The notes: generated by a model from the sequence alone, not told the origin. A stretch of DNA of 32,286 nt from Candidatus Aminicenantota bacterium (GCA_020344415.1 CP070825.1:41170-73455); one strand, 5' to 3'. Positions 1 to 8,087 are shown, numbered from the stretch's first letter. Made by a program: numbers and translations.

Positions 1-11
1 CCTAGAATGGT

Positions 12-83
12 GCGCCCGCAGCTCAGCGGATAGAGCGATGGGCTTCGAATCTCCGACATCTGGATCCGAGTCCTGCCTCTGAA
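12..83 (+). pseudogene. degenerate tRNA-Arg-like remnant
   Basis: The first 27 bases read like the 5' half of a bacterial tRNA-Arg: acceptor strand GCGCCCG, then a well-formed D arm with stems GCTC and GAGC. The presumed anticodon loop CTTCGAA would give TCG (Arg), but its stem barely pairs. The 3' half keeps only a T-arm-like stretch (GGATCCGAGTCC), and the 3' acceptor strand cannot pair with GCGCCCG. I read it as a broken tRNA, perhaps one whose 3' half was replaced by integration of foreign DNA. It lies at the window edge, so its wider context is not visible. A chance or highly diverged tRNA cannot be excluded. Confidence 0.5.
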
Positions 84-174
84 ATTGATTTTTTCCCTGG
101 AAAATTCTCATTTCGCCTTAAGCAACCAACCGCTCGGGACATAATCCACCGGCCCCTTATAAATATTAAAGTGT

Positions 175-1713
175 TTAGGTAGGAACTGCATGTCTTTCTC
201 TCCATCTCCGAACAATTCCGAGCACGATTAAAACCAACCCTCCAAAGGCACAGACCCATGTCCAGGAATCACCGAGTAATGTATACATCGTCTGAATCGA
301 TTCTAATTGTAAAACGGCAACTAGGGGAGCCCCACTGCTTTTAAAATCATCCACGAAGGACACGATATTTCCATATGGATCGACGGCAATGGATATACCG
401 CTGCTCGCAGGCCTGAGCAAGGAAATACCATTTTCTATAGCACGCAGCCTCGCCATTTTTGTATGAGTGTTTTTAATTTCCAGCCAGTCGTTGGATGGAG
501 CGATCAGCAGATCACTCTTCATCACCCCTGCTTGCCGAATGTACTGCGGGAAATCCAAATCGTAACAAATAGCTCCCGTCACCGAGCCTTTTCCCGTATT
601 TGTCGATTTTAGGATGCCGTCCCCAGGAATGGTTATAGCCCTTTCATACCCGGGAGCCAGGTTAAACTTGGTGTACTCCCAGTCAACGTGACCGTCAGGA
701 GCAATGAAAAGAATCTTGTTTTTTAAAAAAGGCTGATTATTCTGGAGTAAATCCAGGCAGTTATCATTTAAAACAGCAATGCTCATTCCTAAATAAAATT
801 CATGTTCCCGGGCTGAATGAGCCGCTCGTTGAATATACGTTTCTTCATCACTTTCAAAAATGAATGTTGCCCCTTCGGACCATACAACTATTTCAACTCC
901 AGATTCGGTCATCTTTATCGATTCCGATAATAATTCTTGATATTTGTTCTCTATCGAAGCTTTGATGCTTTCCGAATCAAATGCCCCTGTTCTACTTGCA
1001 GAAAAGATCTTTCCGAAAATTTCCATCATTTCTGCTCGGTGTTCATGACCAGGTGTAACGCCGGCAACTCTTACCGTATTCTCACCTGTTTTTTCATTAT
1101 GGAGTCGAAAAAAACCATAAGCGTAGATAAAGATAAAAATTGCCATGAAAACTGTTAAGAGTCTTAGAATATCCCAAAGACAACGACGATATTCCCAAAT
1201 TTCATTGATGACTGAAGCAGCCCAGTAGATAAGAAACATCATTCCCCACAAACCAGTAACAGAAACCATTTGGAGCAGGACCAGGTTCTGAATTCCGTAG
1301 GCGACATTTCCCCACGTTCCGCCTGTAAAAGAGGAAGCAAGAAAGGCTTCAGCGGCGACTGCCACAAATGGGAATAACAAGGTTTTCACACTCAACGGAA
1401 GCGAACGGCTCAGTAGTCTATCCGTTAAGTAAGGAATGAGAGCAATAGCAGAATTTATGACGGTTAAAACGATAGCGATGGACATTGGAAATGGCATCAT
1501 GCCTTTATCTGCCAGCAAAGAAATCCCGACCATGCACGGCCAAGCAAAGAGAAGCGCTTTCCACAGCTTGACCTCTCGAAAAAACCGCAAAAGCAACAAC
1601 GGACTGAGCCACACTGCGATTTCTACGGGATGGTCTCCACCAGAGAGAAATAAAAAAAGCATGGCTAGGATCAGCCAGCCGTATACAGACACAAATATTT
1701 TTACGCGTTTCAT
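175..1713 (-). CDS. Lnt-like carbon-nitrogen hydrolase (apolipoprotein N-acyltransferase family)
   Basis: A 512-residue membrane protein. About six hydrophobic segments fill residues 8-205, a nitrilase-fold domain spans about 215-468, and one more membrane helix lies at about 485-500. This is the layout of apolipoprotein N-acyltransferase Lnt, which adds the third acyl chain to lipoproteins at the outer face of the inner membrane. The Glu-Lys-Cys triad is visible as E280 (VVWSEGATF), K349 (EYTKFNLAP) and C383 (GAICYDLDFP). Lnt usually has WPE where this protein has WSE, so it may be a divergent Lnt or another membrane CN-hydrolase. GGAGG lies 8 bases before the chosen ATG. It starts 16 bases after the padR-type gene, clearly in the same operon, in a region with integration scars. 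PadR control suggests an accessory, inducible role rather than the housekeeping enzyme. Confidence 0.75.
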   Translation of the reverse strand: MKRVKIFVSVYGWLILAMLFLFLSGGDHPVEIAVWLSPLLLLRFFREVKLWKALLFAWPCMVGISLLADKGMMPFPMSIAIVLTVINSAIALIPYLTDRLLSRSLPLSVKTLLFPFVAVAAEAFLASSFTGGTWGNVAYGIQNLVLLQMVSVTGLWGMMFLIYWAASVINEIWEYRRCLWDILRLLTVFMAIFIFIYAYGFFRLHNEKTGENTVRVAGVTPGHEHRAEMMEIFGKIFSASRTGAFDSESIKASIENKYQELLSESIKMTESGVEIVVWSEGATFIFESDEETYIQRAAHSAREHEFYLGMSIAVLNDNCLDLLQNNQPFLKNKILFIAPDGHVDWEYTKFNLAPGYERAITIPGDGILKSTNTGKGSVTGAICYDLDFPQYIRQAGVMKSDLLIAPSNDWLEIKNTHTKMARLRAIENGISLLRPASSGISIAVDPYGNIVSFVDDFKSSGAPLVAVLQLESIQTMYTLLGDSWTWVCAFGGLVLIVLGIVRRWRERHAVPT

Positions 1714-1729
1714 GTCTTTTCCTCCACGT

Positions 1730-2284
1730 TTAATCTTTTTGATGTTCCTGTAATGCTTTTAATGCTTCCTCACACCAATGCAACTTCGATTCCCGCACAA
1801 AAATTCCCTGAAGCAGCGCAAGATACTCCAAAAGATCTTTTCGATTTTTCAAACCTTGTTTTTTTATTTGGGCAACCGATTTTCGATACCATTCCATGCG
1901 TTCTTCGAGCGAATGTCGGTACGTCTCGACAAGATGAATGTTGCTTTCTACGGGTAAGAGGTGTCCGAACAAGAATTTCACCAGGAATTCATCCCGAATT
2001 CGTCGCTGTTCGTACGATTCGTTCAACCATTCAACCAGTTCTTTCCTTCCAGAAGGAGTTATATGGTATACGATTCTGTCCGGTTTGCCCTCCTGTCTTT
2101 CCACCGTTTTTTCCGCAAGTCCATCCGTAAGGAATTTCTGGAGCGTGGGATAGATATTTCCATAACTCTCAGACCAAAAGTCACGAATACTGAATTCTAC
2201 GATTTTCTTGATGTCATATCCGGACATAGGCCTCCAATCCAAAAGACCGAGAAGCACATAACGGCTCACATTTTTTTTAGGCAT
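1730..2284 (-). CDS. PadR family transcriptional regulator
   Basis: A 184-residue protein. Residues 1-80 form the PadR winged helix: YVLLGLLDWRPMSGYDIKK, then NIYPTLQKFLTDGLAEK, then the wing and YHITPSGRKELVEWL. Residues 95-180 are a helical PadR C-terminal (Vir-like) dimerisation domain rich in charged residues. PadR proteins are usually repressors of adjacent genes that release DNA on binding a small ligand. The gene precedes the Lnt-like gene by 16 bases, so that gene is the likely target along with padR itself. Its promoter region carries three evenly spaced GATATA motifs and an inverted copy around the ribosome binding site, consistent with autorepression. The ligand cannot be told from the sequence. 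Confidence 0.9.
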   Translation of the reverse strand: MPKKNVSRYVLLGLLDWRPMSGYDIKKIVEFSIRDFWSESYGNIYPTLQKFLTDGLAEKTVERQEGKPDRIVYHITPSGRKELVEWLNESYEQRRIRDEFLVKFLFGHLLPVESNIHLVETYRHSLEERMEWYRKSVAQIKKQGLKNRKDLLEYLALLQGIFVRESKLHWCEEALKALQEHQKD

Positions 2285-2285
2285 G

Positions 2286-2304
2286 TTATATCCTTTCGAT
2301 ATAA
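2286..2304. promoter_or_regulatory. inverted repeat over the padR ribosome binding site
   Basis: TTATATC (2286-2292) and its exact complement GATATAA (2298-2304) flank a 5-base spacer directly before the padR start codon. On the coding strand the Shine-Dalgarno GAAAGGAT falls within the spacer and one arm. The site could be a PadR operator or an RNA hairpin that limits translation. It differs from the ATGT-N8-ACAT-like site often described for PadR proteins, so the assignment is inference. Confidence 0.5.
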
Positions 2305-2343
2305 ATCTTAATGATATATAGCAGATTGATATAATGATGTCAA
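2298..2343 (-). promoter_or_regulatory. padR promoter with 15-bp-spaced GATATA iterons
   Basis: On the minus strand TTGACA (2338-2343), a 17-base spacer and TATATA (2315-2320) form a near-consensus sigma-70 promoter, with transcription starting about 24 bases before the padR ATG. Overlying it are GATATAA (2298-2304), GATATAT (2313-2319) and GATATAA (2328-2334), written on the plus strand and exactly 15 bases apart. One copy covers the -10 box and one lies in the spacer, where a bound regulator would block RNA polymerase. Confidence 0.6.
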
Positions 2344-2398
2344 GAAAAAAATGTAAAAATTTTTAGTGCTTGTTCAGGTATTGTTCTAACATAAACAC

Positions 2399-2718
2399 CT
2401 AAATTCGACTGAAAAAAATGGTCTTATCATTATTGGGCGTTTTAAAATTCTTGAAAAAATATCATCCCAGGTCTATCGAGCATGCAGAAGAGCTGGCTTA
2501 GAAGGAGTGAGATTTCACGACCTGAGACACACTTGCGCAAGTCGTTTATCAAAGAAAGGGCAGATATTGAGACTGTCTGAGACCTTCTTGGACAGAACTC
2601 AATCACTATCACTCATCGGATGACAGGAGAAGGTCAGCCGTGGAACTGATGAGTGATGACGTTGAGAGAAAAAATTTGTGTCACAGCTGTGTCAAAGAAA
2701 AATCAGTCTCCGTTAATC
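2399..2718 (+). pseudogene. decayed tyrosine recombinase (phage-type integrase) C-terminus
   Basis: Conceptual translation joined across frames recovers the catalytic C-terminal part of a phage-type integrase. The first frame reads VYRACRRAGLEGVRFHDLRHT and CASRLSKKG, including the HxxR box. After about 2550 the homology moves to another frame, reading ADIETV, a stop, then DLLGQNSITITHR. After about 2630 it shifts again to RRRSAVELMSDDV. The box-III His is replaced (LLGQ instead of LLGH) and the nucleophilic Tyr after THR is lost. With two frameshifts, an internal stop and missing catalytic residues, it cannot be active. No N-terminal domain precedes it. It lies against the 3' end of tRNA-His, the common attachment site of such integrases. 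Confidence 0.8.
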
Positions 2719-2743
2719 AACTGAAAATGAAGAAGATGGAATG

Positions 2744-2818
2744 GGTGAGCGAGGGGTCTCGAACCCCCAACCTCTGGATCCACAATCCAGTGCTCTAACC
2801 AGTTGAGCTACGCTCACC
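2744..2818 (-). tRNA. tRNA-His (anticodon GTG)
   Basis: The cloverleaf reads on the minus strand: acceptor GGTGAGCG with CGCTCACC (eight pairs, the extra G-1:C73 pair characteristic of tRNA-His), D stem GCTC/GAGC, anticodon stem CTGGA/TCCAG around loop TTGTGGA (anticodon GTG), and T loop TTCGAGA. CCA is not encoded: the bases after C73 are CAT. It appears intact and functional. The integrase relic lies just past its 3' end. Confidence 0.95.
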
Positions 2819-2836
2819 ATAAAAAGGGGGAGTAAA

Positions 2837-2865
2837 ATTTTCGCATCTATCGAGTGTAAAGTCAA
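2837..2865 (-). promoter_or_regulatory. possible tRNA-His promoter
   Basis: On the minus strand TTGACT (2860-2865), a 17-base gap and GAAAAT (2837-2842) give a reasonable sigma-70-like promoter, about 18 bases before the tRNA 5' end. The -10 box matches consensus at only four of six positions. Confidence 0.4.
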
Positions 2866-2891
2866 TAATTGATGAAATTGAGCAAGTGGAA

Positions 2892-2916
2892 ATTTTATAA
2901 CTCACAGTTATAAAAT
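2892..2916. promoter_or_regulatory. palindrome 1, TTATAACT-N3-AGTTATAA
   Basis: A perfect inverted repeat with 11-base arms and central CAC (core TTATAACT at 2895-2902, AGTTATAA at 2906-2913). It is AT-rich with no T run, so it is unlike a terminator and more like a binding site for a dimeric regulator. Its twin is centred 41 bases away. No obvious target gene remains other than tRNA-His downstream on the minus strand. Confidence 0.55.
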
Positions 2917-2930
2917 ATTGAATTCTTTCG

Positions 2931-2959
2931 ATTTCTTATAACTGGGAGTTATAAAGAAT
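2931..2959. promoter_or_regulatory. palindrome 2, TTATAACT-N3-AGTTATAA
   Basis: The second copy has identical 8-base arms (2936-2943 and 2947-2954) and a different centre, GGG. Beyond one mismatch, further pairs extend it to 29 bases. Conserved arms with a changed centre suggest selection on the arms, as for an operator. Confidence 0.55.
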
Positions 2960-3025
2960 GATGCCTTCTGATTTAAATCATTTATGGGTTTTTGGCTTGA
3001 TATTTAGAAATTTGACTTGAATCTT

Positions 3026-3955
3026 CTATTGCCCTTCGATTAAATCAAGAACATCTGGGGAATCTCGCCACTTTGCTTTGACTTTCACTGCCAGGTCCAG
3101 GAATACTTTCATGCCTAATATTTGCTCCATTTCTTGGCGTGCCTGAGTGCCGATTGCCTTTATGAGATGTGCGTGTTTTCCTATGACGATTTTTCGATGT
3201 GTGTCTCTTTCAACAAAGATGCTGGCCCTGATGTATTTCATTTTTTCCTCTTTCACAGAGGCTGAATCCGGGGAGGATGCATCTGATCTTTTGTGTTTGA
3301 CTCTGTCTTCTATCATATCGATATAGACAGCAGTCACGAATGGAAGTTCTTTTCTGACATGGCTGAGGAGCTTTTCTCGGATGATTTCTGATAAGAGAAA
3401 TCTCTGGGATTGATCAGAAATTTCGTCATCAGCATAAATCTTTTCTGCATCTGGCAGGAAATCGTAAATTTTTTCCTCCAAGACATCTATATTCGTGCCT
3501 TTGAGCGCTGAAATAGGGATGATCTCTTTGAAATCCAGAAGATCTTTATATTGATCGATAATGAGAAGGACGTTTTCTTTCTTTACGATATCAACCTTAT
3601 TAATCAGCAAGATTATGGGTGTTGAGATGTTTTTTAAGGTATCGATGACAAATTGATCGCCATGCCCAAATTTCTGTGTGGCATCGATGAGCAGATTCAC
3701 AAGGTCAGAGGTCTCGAGTGAGGAATGGACGAAATTCATCATCCTTTTGTTCAGTCTGTGCAGAGGTTTATGAATACCCGGATTATCGACAAATATGATC
3801 TGGCCTTTTTGTGTGGTTTTAATCCCTAGGATACTGATTCTTGTAGTCTGAGGTTTATCAGAAATTATGGCCACCTTCTGGCCGAGAATATTATTGAGAA
3901 GGGTGGATTTACCGACATTGGGACGTCCGATCAAACCAACATAGCCTACTTTCAT
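3026..3955 (-). CDS. era: GTPase Era
   Basis: Era is an essential GTPase that binds the 3' end of 16S rRNA during 30S subunit maturation. This 309-residue protein has the usual Era length. The GTPase domain shows G1 GRPNVGKS (10-17), the KPQTTR switch I (34-39), G3 DNPG (57-60), G4 NKVD (119-122) and G5 SAL (149-151). The C-terminal KH RNA-binding domain includes VIGKHAHLIKAIG (257-269). A hydrophilic stretch at 218-238 (KHKRSDASSPDSASVKEE) is a small insertion before the KH domain. The gene is the last in the phoH-HD-ybeY-CorC-era series. A 158-base gap with repeats separates it from the CorC-like gene, and no strong Shine-Dalgarno lies immediately before its ATG. Confidence 0.96.
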   Translation of the reverse strand: MKVGYVGLIGRPNVGKSTLLNNILGQKVAIISDKPQTTRISILGIKTTQKGQIIFVDNPGIHKPLHRLNKRMMNFVHSSLETSDLVNLLIDATQKFGHGDQFVIDTLKNISTPIILLINKVDIVKKENVLLIIDQYKDLLDFKEIIPISALKGTNIDVLEEKIYDFLPDAEKIYADDEISDQSQRFLLSEIIREKLLSHVRKELPFVTAVYIDMIEDRVKHKRSDASSPDSASVKEEKMKYIRASIFVERDTHRKIVIGKHAHLIKAIGTQARQEMEQILGMKVFLDLAVKVKAKWRDSPDVLDLIEGQ

Positions 3956-3983
3956 TTTTTTATTAATAAATTTCCTCTTAAAG

Positions 3984-4085
3984 GAGTGCTTGATGAATCA
4001 AGCCTCTACATAAACAATTGAGATTGCCACACTTCGCTCGCAATGACCTCCTGCAGGAGCGTTTGATGAATCAAGCCCCCTAGGC
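3984..4085. repeat. composite palindromic repeat, locus 1
   Basis: Between the CorC-like gene and era. Two type-A palindromes of the GCTTGATgaATCAAGC kind (3988-4003, and a weaker copy at about 4059-4082) flank a partial type-B unit (GAGATTGCC...CGCTCGCAATGAC, 4020-4048). It lies inside an apparent operon. Confidence 0.8.
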
Positions 4086-4113
4086 AAATAAAGACCTCAC
4101 ACAAATCAAGCAC

Positions 4114-5328
4114 CTACATTTTTTTTATTCGGAGTTTTTTAATCCTCTTCTGGTCCACGTCAAGAATATCCAGGGACAGACCTTTGATTTGAATGTTTTC
4201 TCCCAGTTCTGGCAGCCTGCCCAGGTGATGCGTTATCAGGCCGCTGACTGTTATATAGTTTTCCTCTGCCAATTCAACGTCAAGAAGTTCTTCTATCTTT
4301 TCGACCTCTGCATCTCCGGTGACGACATAATCGAAAGCACCCCTTTTGGTAACCTGGACTTCATCCACATCATATTCATCCTGGATTTCTCCGACGATCT
4401 CCTCAACAAGATCCTCCATTGTCACAAGACCTGAAATACCTCCGTGCTCGTCCACGACAATTGCCAGCTTTTGTTTCCTTTTTTGGAATTCCTTAAGGAG
4501 TTCTGCCACTTTCATTGACTCGGGGATAAAGTGGACAGGCCGAATGATCGGTTCAATAGAGCTTTTTTTATGCTTGTCGTCTGAATACTGAAGAAGGTCT
4601 TTGGCAAGAACAATGCCTTCAATGTTATCCACTTTTTCTTTATAAACGGGGATGCGGGAGTGCTTTTCTTTTATCACCAGGTCTCTGAGCTTTTCCATGG
4701 TAGCATCCTTCTGGATACAGGCGATATCAACCCTGGGAGTCATGATTTCTCTGACGACTGTATCCCCAAATTCAACAACACTTTTCAGAAGCACTTCTTC
4801 TTCTTTTTCAATGATTCCTTCTTCTTTAGCTTCCTCGATGAAGGCTTCGATTTCTTCTTCTGAGGCTTCGTGTAATTCCTCCTCTTCTTTCTCAGCAGGG
4901 CTCTTCTTTGCTATGAGCAGCAGCGGCTTAGCAAGAAGGTAAGGTAGTTTGAAAGAGGGGAGAAGGAGGGCGAGCACTTTCTTTTTATCCAGGAAATTGA
5001 GGAATCGAGGCAGCACTTCGAAGAAGATTGAATAGACTGCCAAAGACGCTAGGAATAGCCAGAGCGGCCAGAATTTTAAGCGCGGAAAAAGCAGGTAGGA
5101 GTAGACCAGAAATGCGACAATAAGAAGAATTCTTACATATTCGACAGCTATTTTTATCTCGTCATAGAGGTCGAGGATTTTGAGGCGGTACTCTTTTTCT
5201 TTGTTTTCAAGGAGGCGGCTGATTGAAATCTTGGAGAAAGAGCTTAAAGATATATGAAAGAGGGAAAAGAGGAATGCAGCCAAAAAGCTCAGGCTAAAGC
5301 CTATCCAAATTATGAAATCGCTTTCCAT
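4114..5328 (-). CDS. HlyC/CorC family protein (CNNM/DUF21 and CBS domains)
   Basis: A 404-residue membrane protein of the hemolysin C/CorC/CNNM family, linked to divalent-cation (Mg2+, Co2+) homeostasis. Hydrophobic segments at about 5-30, 62-82, 88-110 and 115-140 form the transmembrane part, here short and divergent. An acidic linker (146-180) follows. Two CBS domains begin at REIMTPRV (about 193) and at [10 protein letters not shown] (about 262), the second containing [20 protein letters not shown]. The C-terminal CorC_HlyC domain spans about 326-402. It starts one base after the ybeY stop and is co-transcribed with it; a CorC-like gene near ybeY is a common arrangement (as in ybeZ-ybeY-ybeX). 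The exact substrate is unknown. Confidence 0.9.
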   Translation of the reverse strand: MESDFIIWIGFSLSFLAAFLFSLFHISLSSFSKISISRLLENKEKEYRLKILDLYDEIKIAVEYVRILLIVAFLVYSYLLFPRLKFWPLWLFLASLAVYSIFFEVLPRFLNFLDKKKVLALLLPSFKLPYLLAKPLLLIAKKSPAEKEEEELHEASEEEIEAFIEEAKEEGIIEKEEEVLLKSVVEFGDTVVREIMTPRVDIACIQKDATMEKLRDLVIKEKHSRIPVYKEKVDNIEGIVLAKDLLQYSDDKHKKSSIEPIIRPVHFIPESMKVAELLKEFQKRKQKLAIVVDEHGGISGLVTMEDLVEEIVGEIQDEYDVDEVQVTKRGAFDYVVTGDAEVEKIEELLDVELAEENYITVSGLITHHLGRLPELGENIQIKGLSLDILDVDQKRIKKLRIKKM

Positions 5329-5329
5329 A

Positions 5330-5743
5330 TCAACCTTTGAAAAGAAGTGATTCTATCTTCTCTTCCTCTTCCTCGATTCCATCAGAATGGCCTAATCCGA
5401 GGAGATGGAGGAATCCGTGAATTGTTAAAAGCTCAAGCTCTTTCTCAAGGCCGTGTTTTTGGGAGAAACATTGGTTAAACGCCTGGGGAACAGATATGAC
5501 AATATCTCCGAGGTAGAATTTTCCGTCAGGTGTCTTCTCCTCAATCGGAAAACTCAGAACGTCTGTTGGCGAGTTTTTCTTCAGGTATTTGAGGTTCAAT
5601 TTTTTTATGCGCTTTGTATCCACGAAAACCAGAGTTATCTGGGGATCCTTGAGCCTGTAATGTTTGACCAATCTATCTAACAAGATTTTGAATCTTCTTT
5701 TATTGACCCAATACCTATTCTGTTGGTTTAAGATTTCTATCAT
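5330..5743 (-). CDS. ybeY: endoribonuclease YbeY (16S rRNA maturation)
   Basis: A 137-residue zinc-dependent UPF0054 protein involved in 16S rRNA 3'-end maturation and ribosome quality control. SPTDVLSFP (58-66) and LGDIVIS (78-84) are family signatures. The zinc site is H109, H113 and H119 in HGFLHLLGLGH; most relatives have GYDH or GHDH, so glycine replaces Asp before the last His. The start overlaps the end of the upstream HD gene by 29 bases, and the CorC-like gene follows after one base, showing tight coupling. Its pairing with phoH (ybeZ-type) and era agrees with the conserved ribosome and RNA-maturation context. Confidence 0.94.
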   Translation of the reverse strand: MIEILNQQNRYWVNKRRFKILLDRLVKHYRLKDPQITLVFVDTKRIKKLNLKYLKKNSPTDVLSFPIEEKTPDGKFYLGDIVISVPQAFNQCFSQKHGLEKELELLTIHGFLHLLGLGHSDGIEEEEEKIESLLFKG

Positions 5744-8087
5744 TGGGTTTTTCTGGTTTACCTGATTTTTTCTTTTTTTTCACTTCAAATTCGAAGCCAG
5801 GATATTCAACTCTGGGATGATATATCGGATAGATTGTCGAGAGAAAGGATGTGCCTACCGTCCTCAATTCTTTGAGGGAAAAATCACAGTCATCAAGCTG
5901 TCCGTCTTGTATATAGGAATTGAATATTTCAGTTATGACCTTTTTAAGGGTGGCCTTAGTGTGAGACTTCAAGCTTCGAGATGCTGCCTCGACAGAATCT
6001 GCGAGCAGGATCAATGCGGCTTCCTTGGTTTTAGGAATCGGGCCCATGTATCTGTAGCTTTCTTCGCCAATTGTTTGCATCTCTGGGTCATATTTTTCTT
6101 TTGCTTTCTGGAAGAAAAACCTGACCAGTGAATTTCCGTGATGTTGTTCAATTATGTCTCTGATTTTTTTGGGGAGCTTTAGTTTTTTCGCCATCTCCAC
6201 ACCCTCTTTGACATGGTTAATGATGACAAGAGTGCTCATGCTCGGCTTGAGCTCATCATGTCTATCTGATTCTCGAGTCCGGTTCTCGATAAAGTATTCT
6301 GGTCTTTTGGTTTTTCCGATATCATGGTAGAGGCCGCCCGTTTTGGTGAGCTGAGAGTCCAGCTTAATCTCTTCTGCAGCCTTTTCGGCCAAAGAAGCCA
6401 CTACTAATGAATGATGATAGGAACCAGGCGCTTCGATAGCCATCTGTCTGAAAATAGGAAGGTCCGAGTTTGAAAGCTCTAGGAGCTTGGTTTGGGTGAG
6501 GAACCCAAAGAGATTTTCAAACACAGGAAGAAAAAGAAAAGCGAATGCACTGCTTATGACCCCTCCTAAAAGACCCATAACAAGCTCGCTTACAAAGAGG
6601 TCAACGGGACCGATTCTCTCTTTAATTAGATGTAAAGTAATTATGACAAAGACATTGATCGGAGAGATCAGGAAAAGACCTGCTCTGAAGGTTGAGGTTC
6701 TCTTTTGTTTTCCATAGTATTTTATTCCGTAGATAGCAGCAAATCCTCCTAATAGACAGAACATCATCAGATCGAAATTTGCCTTGAAGAGATAACCCAC
6801 AAGCACGCTGTTGATAACAGCGAAGATGATTGCAGTAGTACTCTGGGTTAGGAATGCAAAAAGAATAACACCGAATTGAAAAGGAAAGGCAAAGTTATAA
6901 CTTTCAGCGTATTTGAGGAGGGAGAAGTTACTGCTCTGGCTGAATGTGTCAGCCAGAAAGATCGACAGCTTGTAGAAGAGGAAGCTCGTGATTAAAGTTA
7001 TTCCCATCATGATGAAATTTTTAAGAGCCAGTCTGAATTTGAGAAGAGATTTTAGGTAATACCAGAGTGTGAGAAAAAGAAGGCCAAATAGAAAAAACGT
7101 GCCTGAGAAATTTGTAAGCCAGCTCGGCATGGCGCGAAGGTTTTCGTTTATTAATTGAATCTCCTTGAGAGCATCTTGGCTGACTTCATCTCCTTTACGG
7201 ACGATCACTTTTCCCCTCTTTATGTTGTAAAAAACAGTTTCTACGCCTTCACGAGCCTCTTCTTTCCTCGCTTCTGTTTCGATCACATTGTAGGTAATAT
7301 TCGGAGAAATGAAGAGGTGGGAAAAAATTGCGAGCAATGATCTTTCGTTCCGGGGAAGGTCTAATTTATTTATCTCTTCGACTAACTGCTGCTTACTTTC
7401 CTTGATATCAATTATCTCATCAACTTTTACGAGGAATTCTTGTTCAGGCCCTCTCAGGAGAGTCAGCCCTCTCTCCTGTTCACCATGAATAAATAGGTTT
7501 TTAGTGAGGATTATGTTTTGGTTTGAGATCGTGCCGATGAGATTGATCAAGCTTTCTTCGATGTTAGTGGCAAATTTGACCCTTATAAGATCCCTCAGGT
7601 CACTATTAGAGATTTCAAGGGCAAACTTATCCAGGGATGCTTGTTTGAATTCCTCTATTCTGTCTGCTGTAACAGGAATTTCAATCCACTCTCGCCCGGA
7701 ATCGAAAAATTCACGAATCTTCTCTTCAGTGTTCAGGAAGACATTCTGCTCATATTCGTAAACAGGCAGGATTACCCCTTCTGCATCCCTTTTTCTCTTT
7801 TCTGTTGTTTCTCTATCTTCAATGGTTAGGTCATCAGGAGCGATGATATCGTTGGAGGCGATTTCTCCTGCTTCGGGCTGTGGGAGGGATTTAGAGGGCA
7901 AATAAGCGATGAGGTAGGAAAGGATGATGACAAAAATGAAGAGAAAAATAAAAGGGTTCTCGATCAGCTTTTTCCAGAATTTGGGCTTCTCTTCTTTCTT
8001 GTTTAACGTCGCGTTTGCCTTTTTCTTTACAGTTGTGGTGTCTGCGCTCTTGAAGATCTTGAGTTTTTTAAAAGAGAAGGAGTTCAT
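5715..8087 (-). CDS. 7TM-HD domain phosphodiesterase (PgpH/YqfF family)
   Basis: A 790-residue membrane protein. A basic cytoplasmic tail (1-40) and a helix (43-63) are followed by a large extracytoplasmic region (about 65-322), then about seven membrane helices (325-530), then a cytoplasmic HD domain (about 545-760). Metal-binding residues appear as H559 (SYHHS), H588-D589 (LYHDIGK), H649-H650 (EQHHG) and D697 (LLADSVEA). This is the architecture of PgpH, which hydrolyses the second messenger c-di-AMP. No diadenylate cyclase is present in the window, so c-di-AMP as substrate is inferred from the family. It starts immediately after the phoH stop and overlaps ybeY by 29 bases. In many bacteria the same gene stands between phoH and ybeY. 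The end is a Lys/Pro-rich tail. Confidence 0.93.
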   Translation of the reverse strand: MNSFSFKKLKIFKSADTTTVKKKANATLNKKEEKPKFWKKLIENPFIFLFIFVIILSYLIAYLPSKSLPQPEAGEIASNDIIAPDDLTIEDRETTEKRKRDAEGVILPVYEYEQNVFLNTEEKIREFFDSGREWIEIPVTADRIEEFKQASLDKFALEISNSDLRDLIRVKFATNIEESLINLIGTISNQNIILTKNLFIHGEQERGLTLLRGPEQEFLVKVDEIIDIKESKQQLVEEINKLDLPRNERSLLAIFSHLFISPNITYNVIETEARKEEAREGVETVFYNIKRGKVIVRKGDEVSQDALKEIQLINENLRAMPSWLTNFSGTFFLFGLLFLTLWYYLKSLLKFRLALKNFIMMGITLITSFLFYKLSIFLADTFSQSSNFSLLKYAESYNFAFPFQFGVILFAFLTQSTTAIIFAVINSVLVGYLFKANFDLMMFCLLGGFAAIYGIKYYGKQKRTSTFRAGLFLISPINVFVIITLHLIKERIGPVDLFVSELVMGLLGGVISSAFAFLFLPVFENLFGFLTQTKLLELSNSDLPIFRQMAIEAPGSYHHSLVVASLAEKAAEEIKLDSQLTKTGGLYHDIGKTKRPEYFIENRTRESDRHDELKPSMSTLVIINHVKEGVEMAKKLKLPKKIRDIIEQHHGNSLVRFFFQKAKEKYDPEMQTIGEESYRYMGPIPKTKEAALILLADSVEAASRSLKSHTKATLKKVITEIFNSYIQDGQLDDCDFSLKELRTVGTSFLSTIYPIYHPRVEYPGFEFEVKKKKKSGKPEKPNDRNLKPTE

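Noticed and set aside
1753..2311. Overlapping plus-strand open frames opposite the padR gene
   Set aside because: padR has full family motifs, operon spacing and a promoter; the opposing frames have none.
2959..3021. Mini-ORF of 20 codons after palindrome 2
   Set aside because: No Shine-Dalgarno and no recognisable sequence; it is well within chance for AT-rich DNA.
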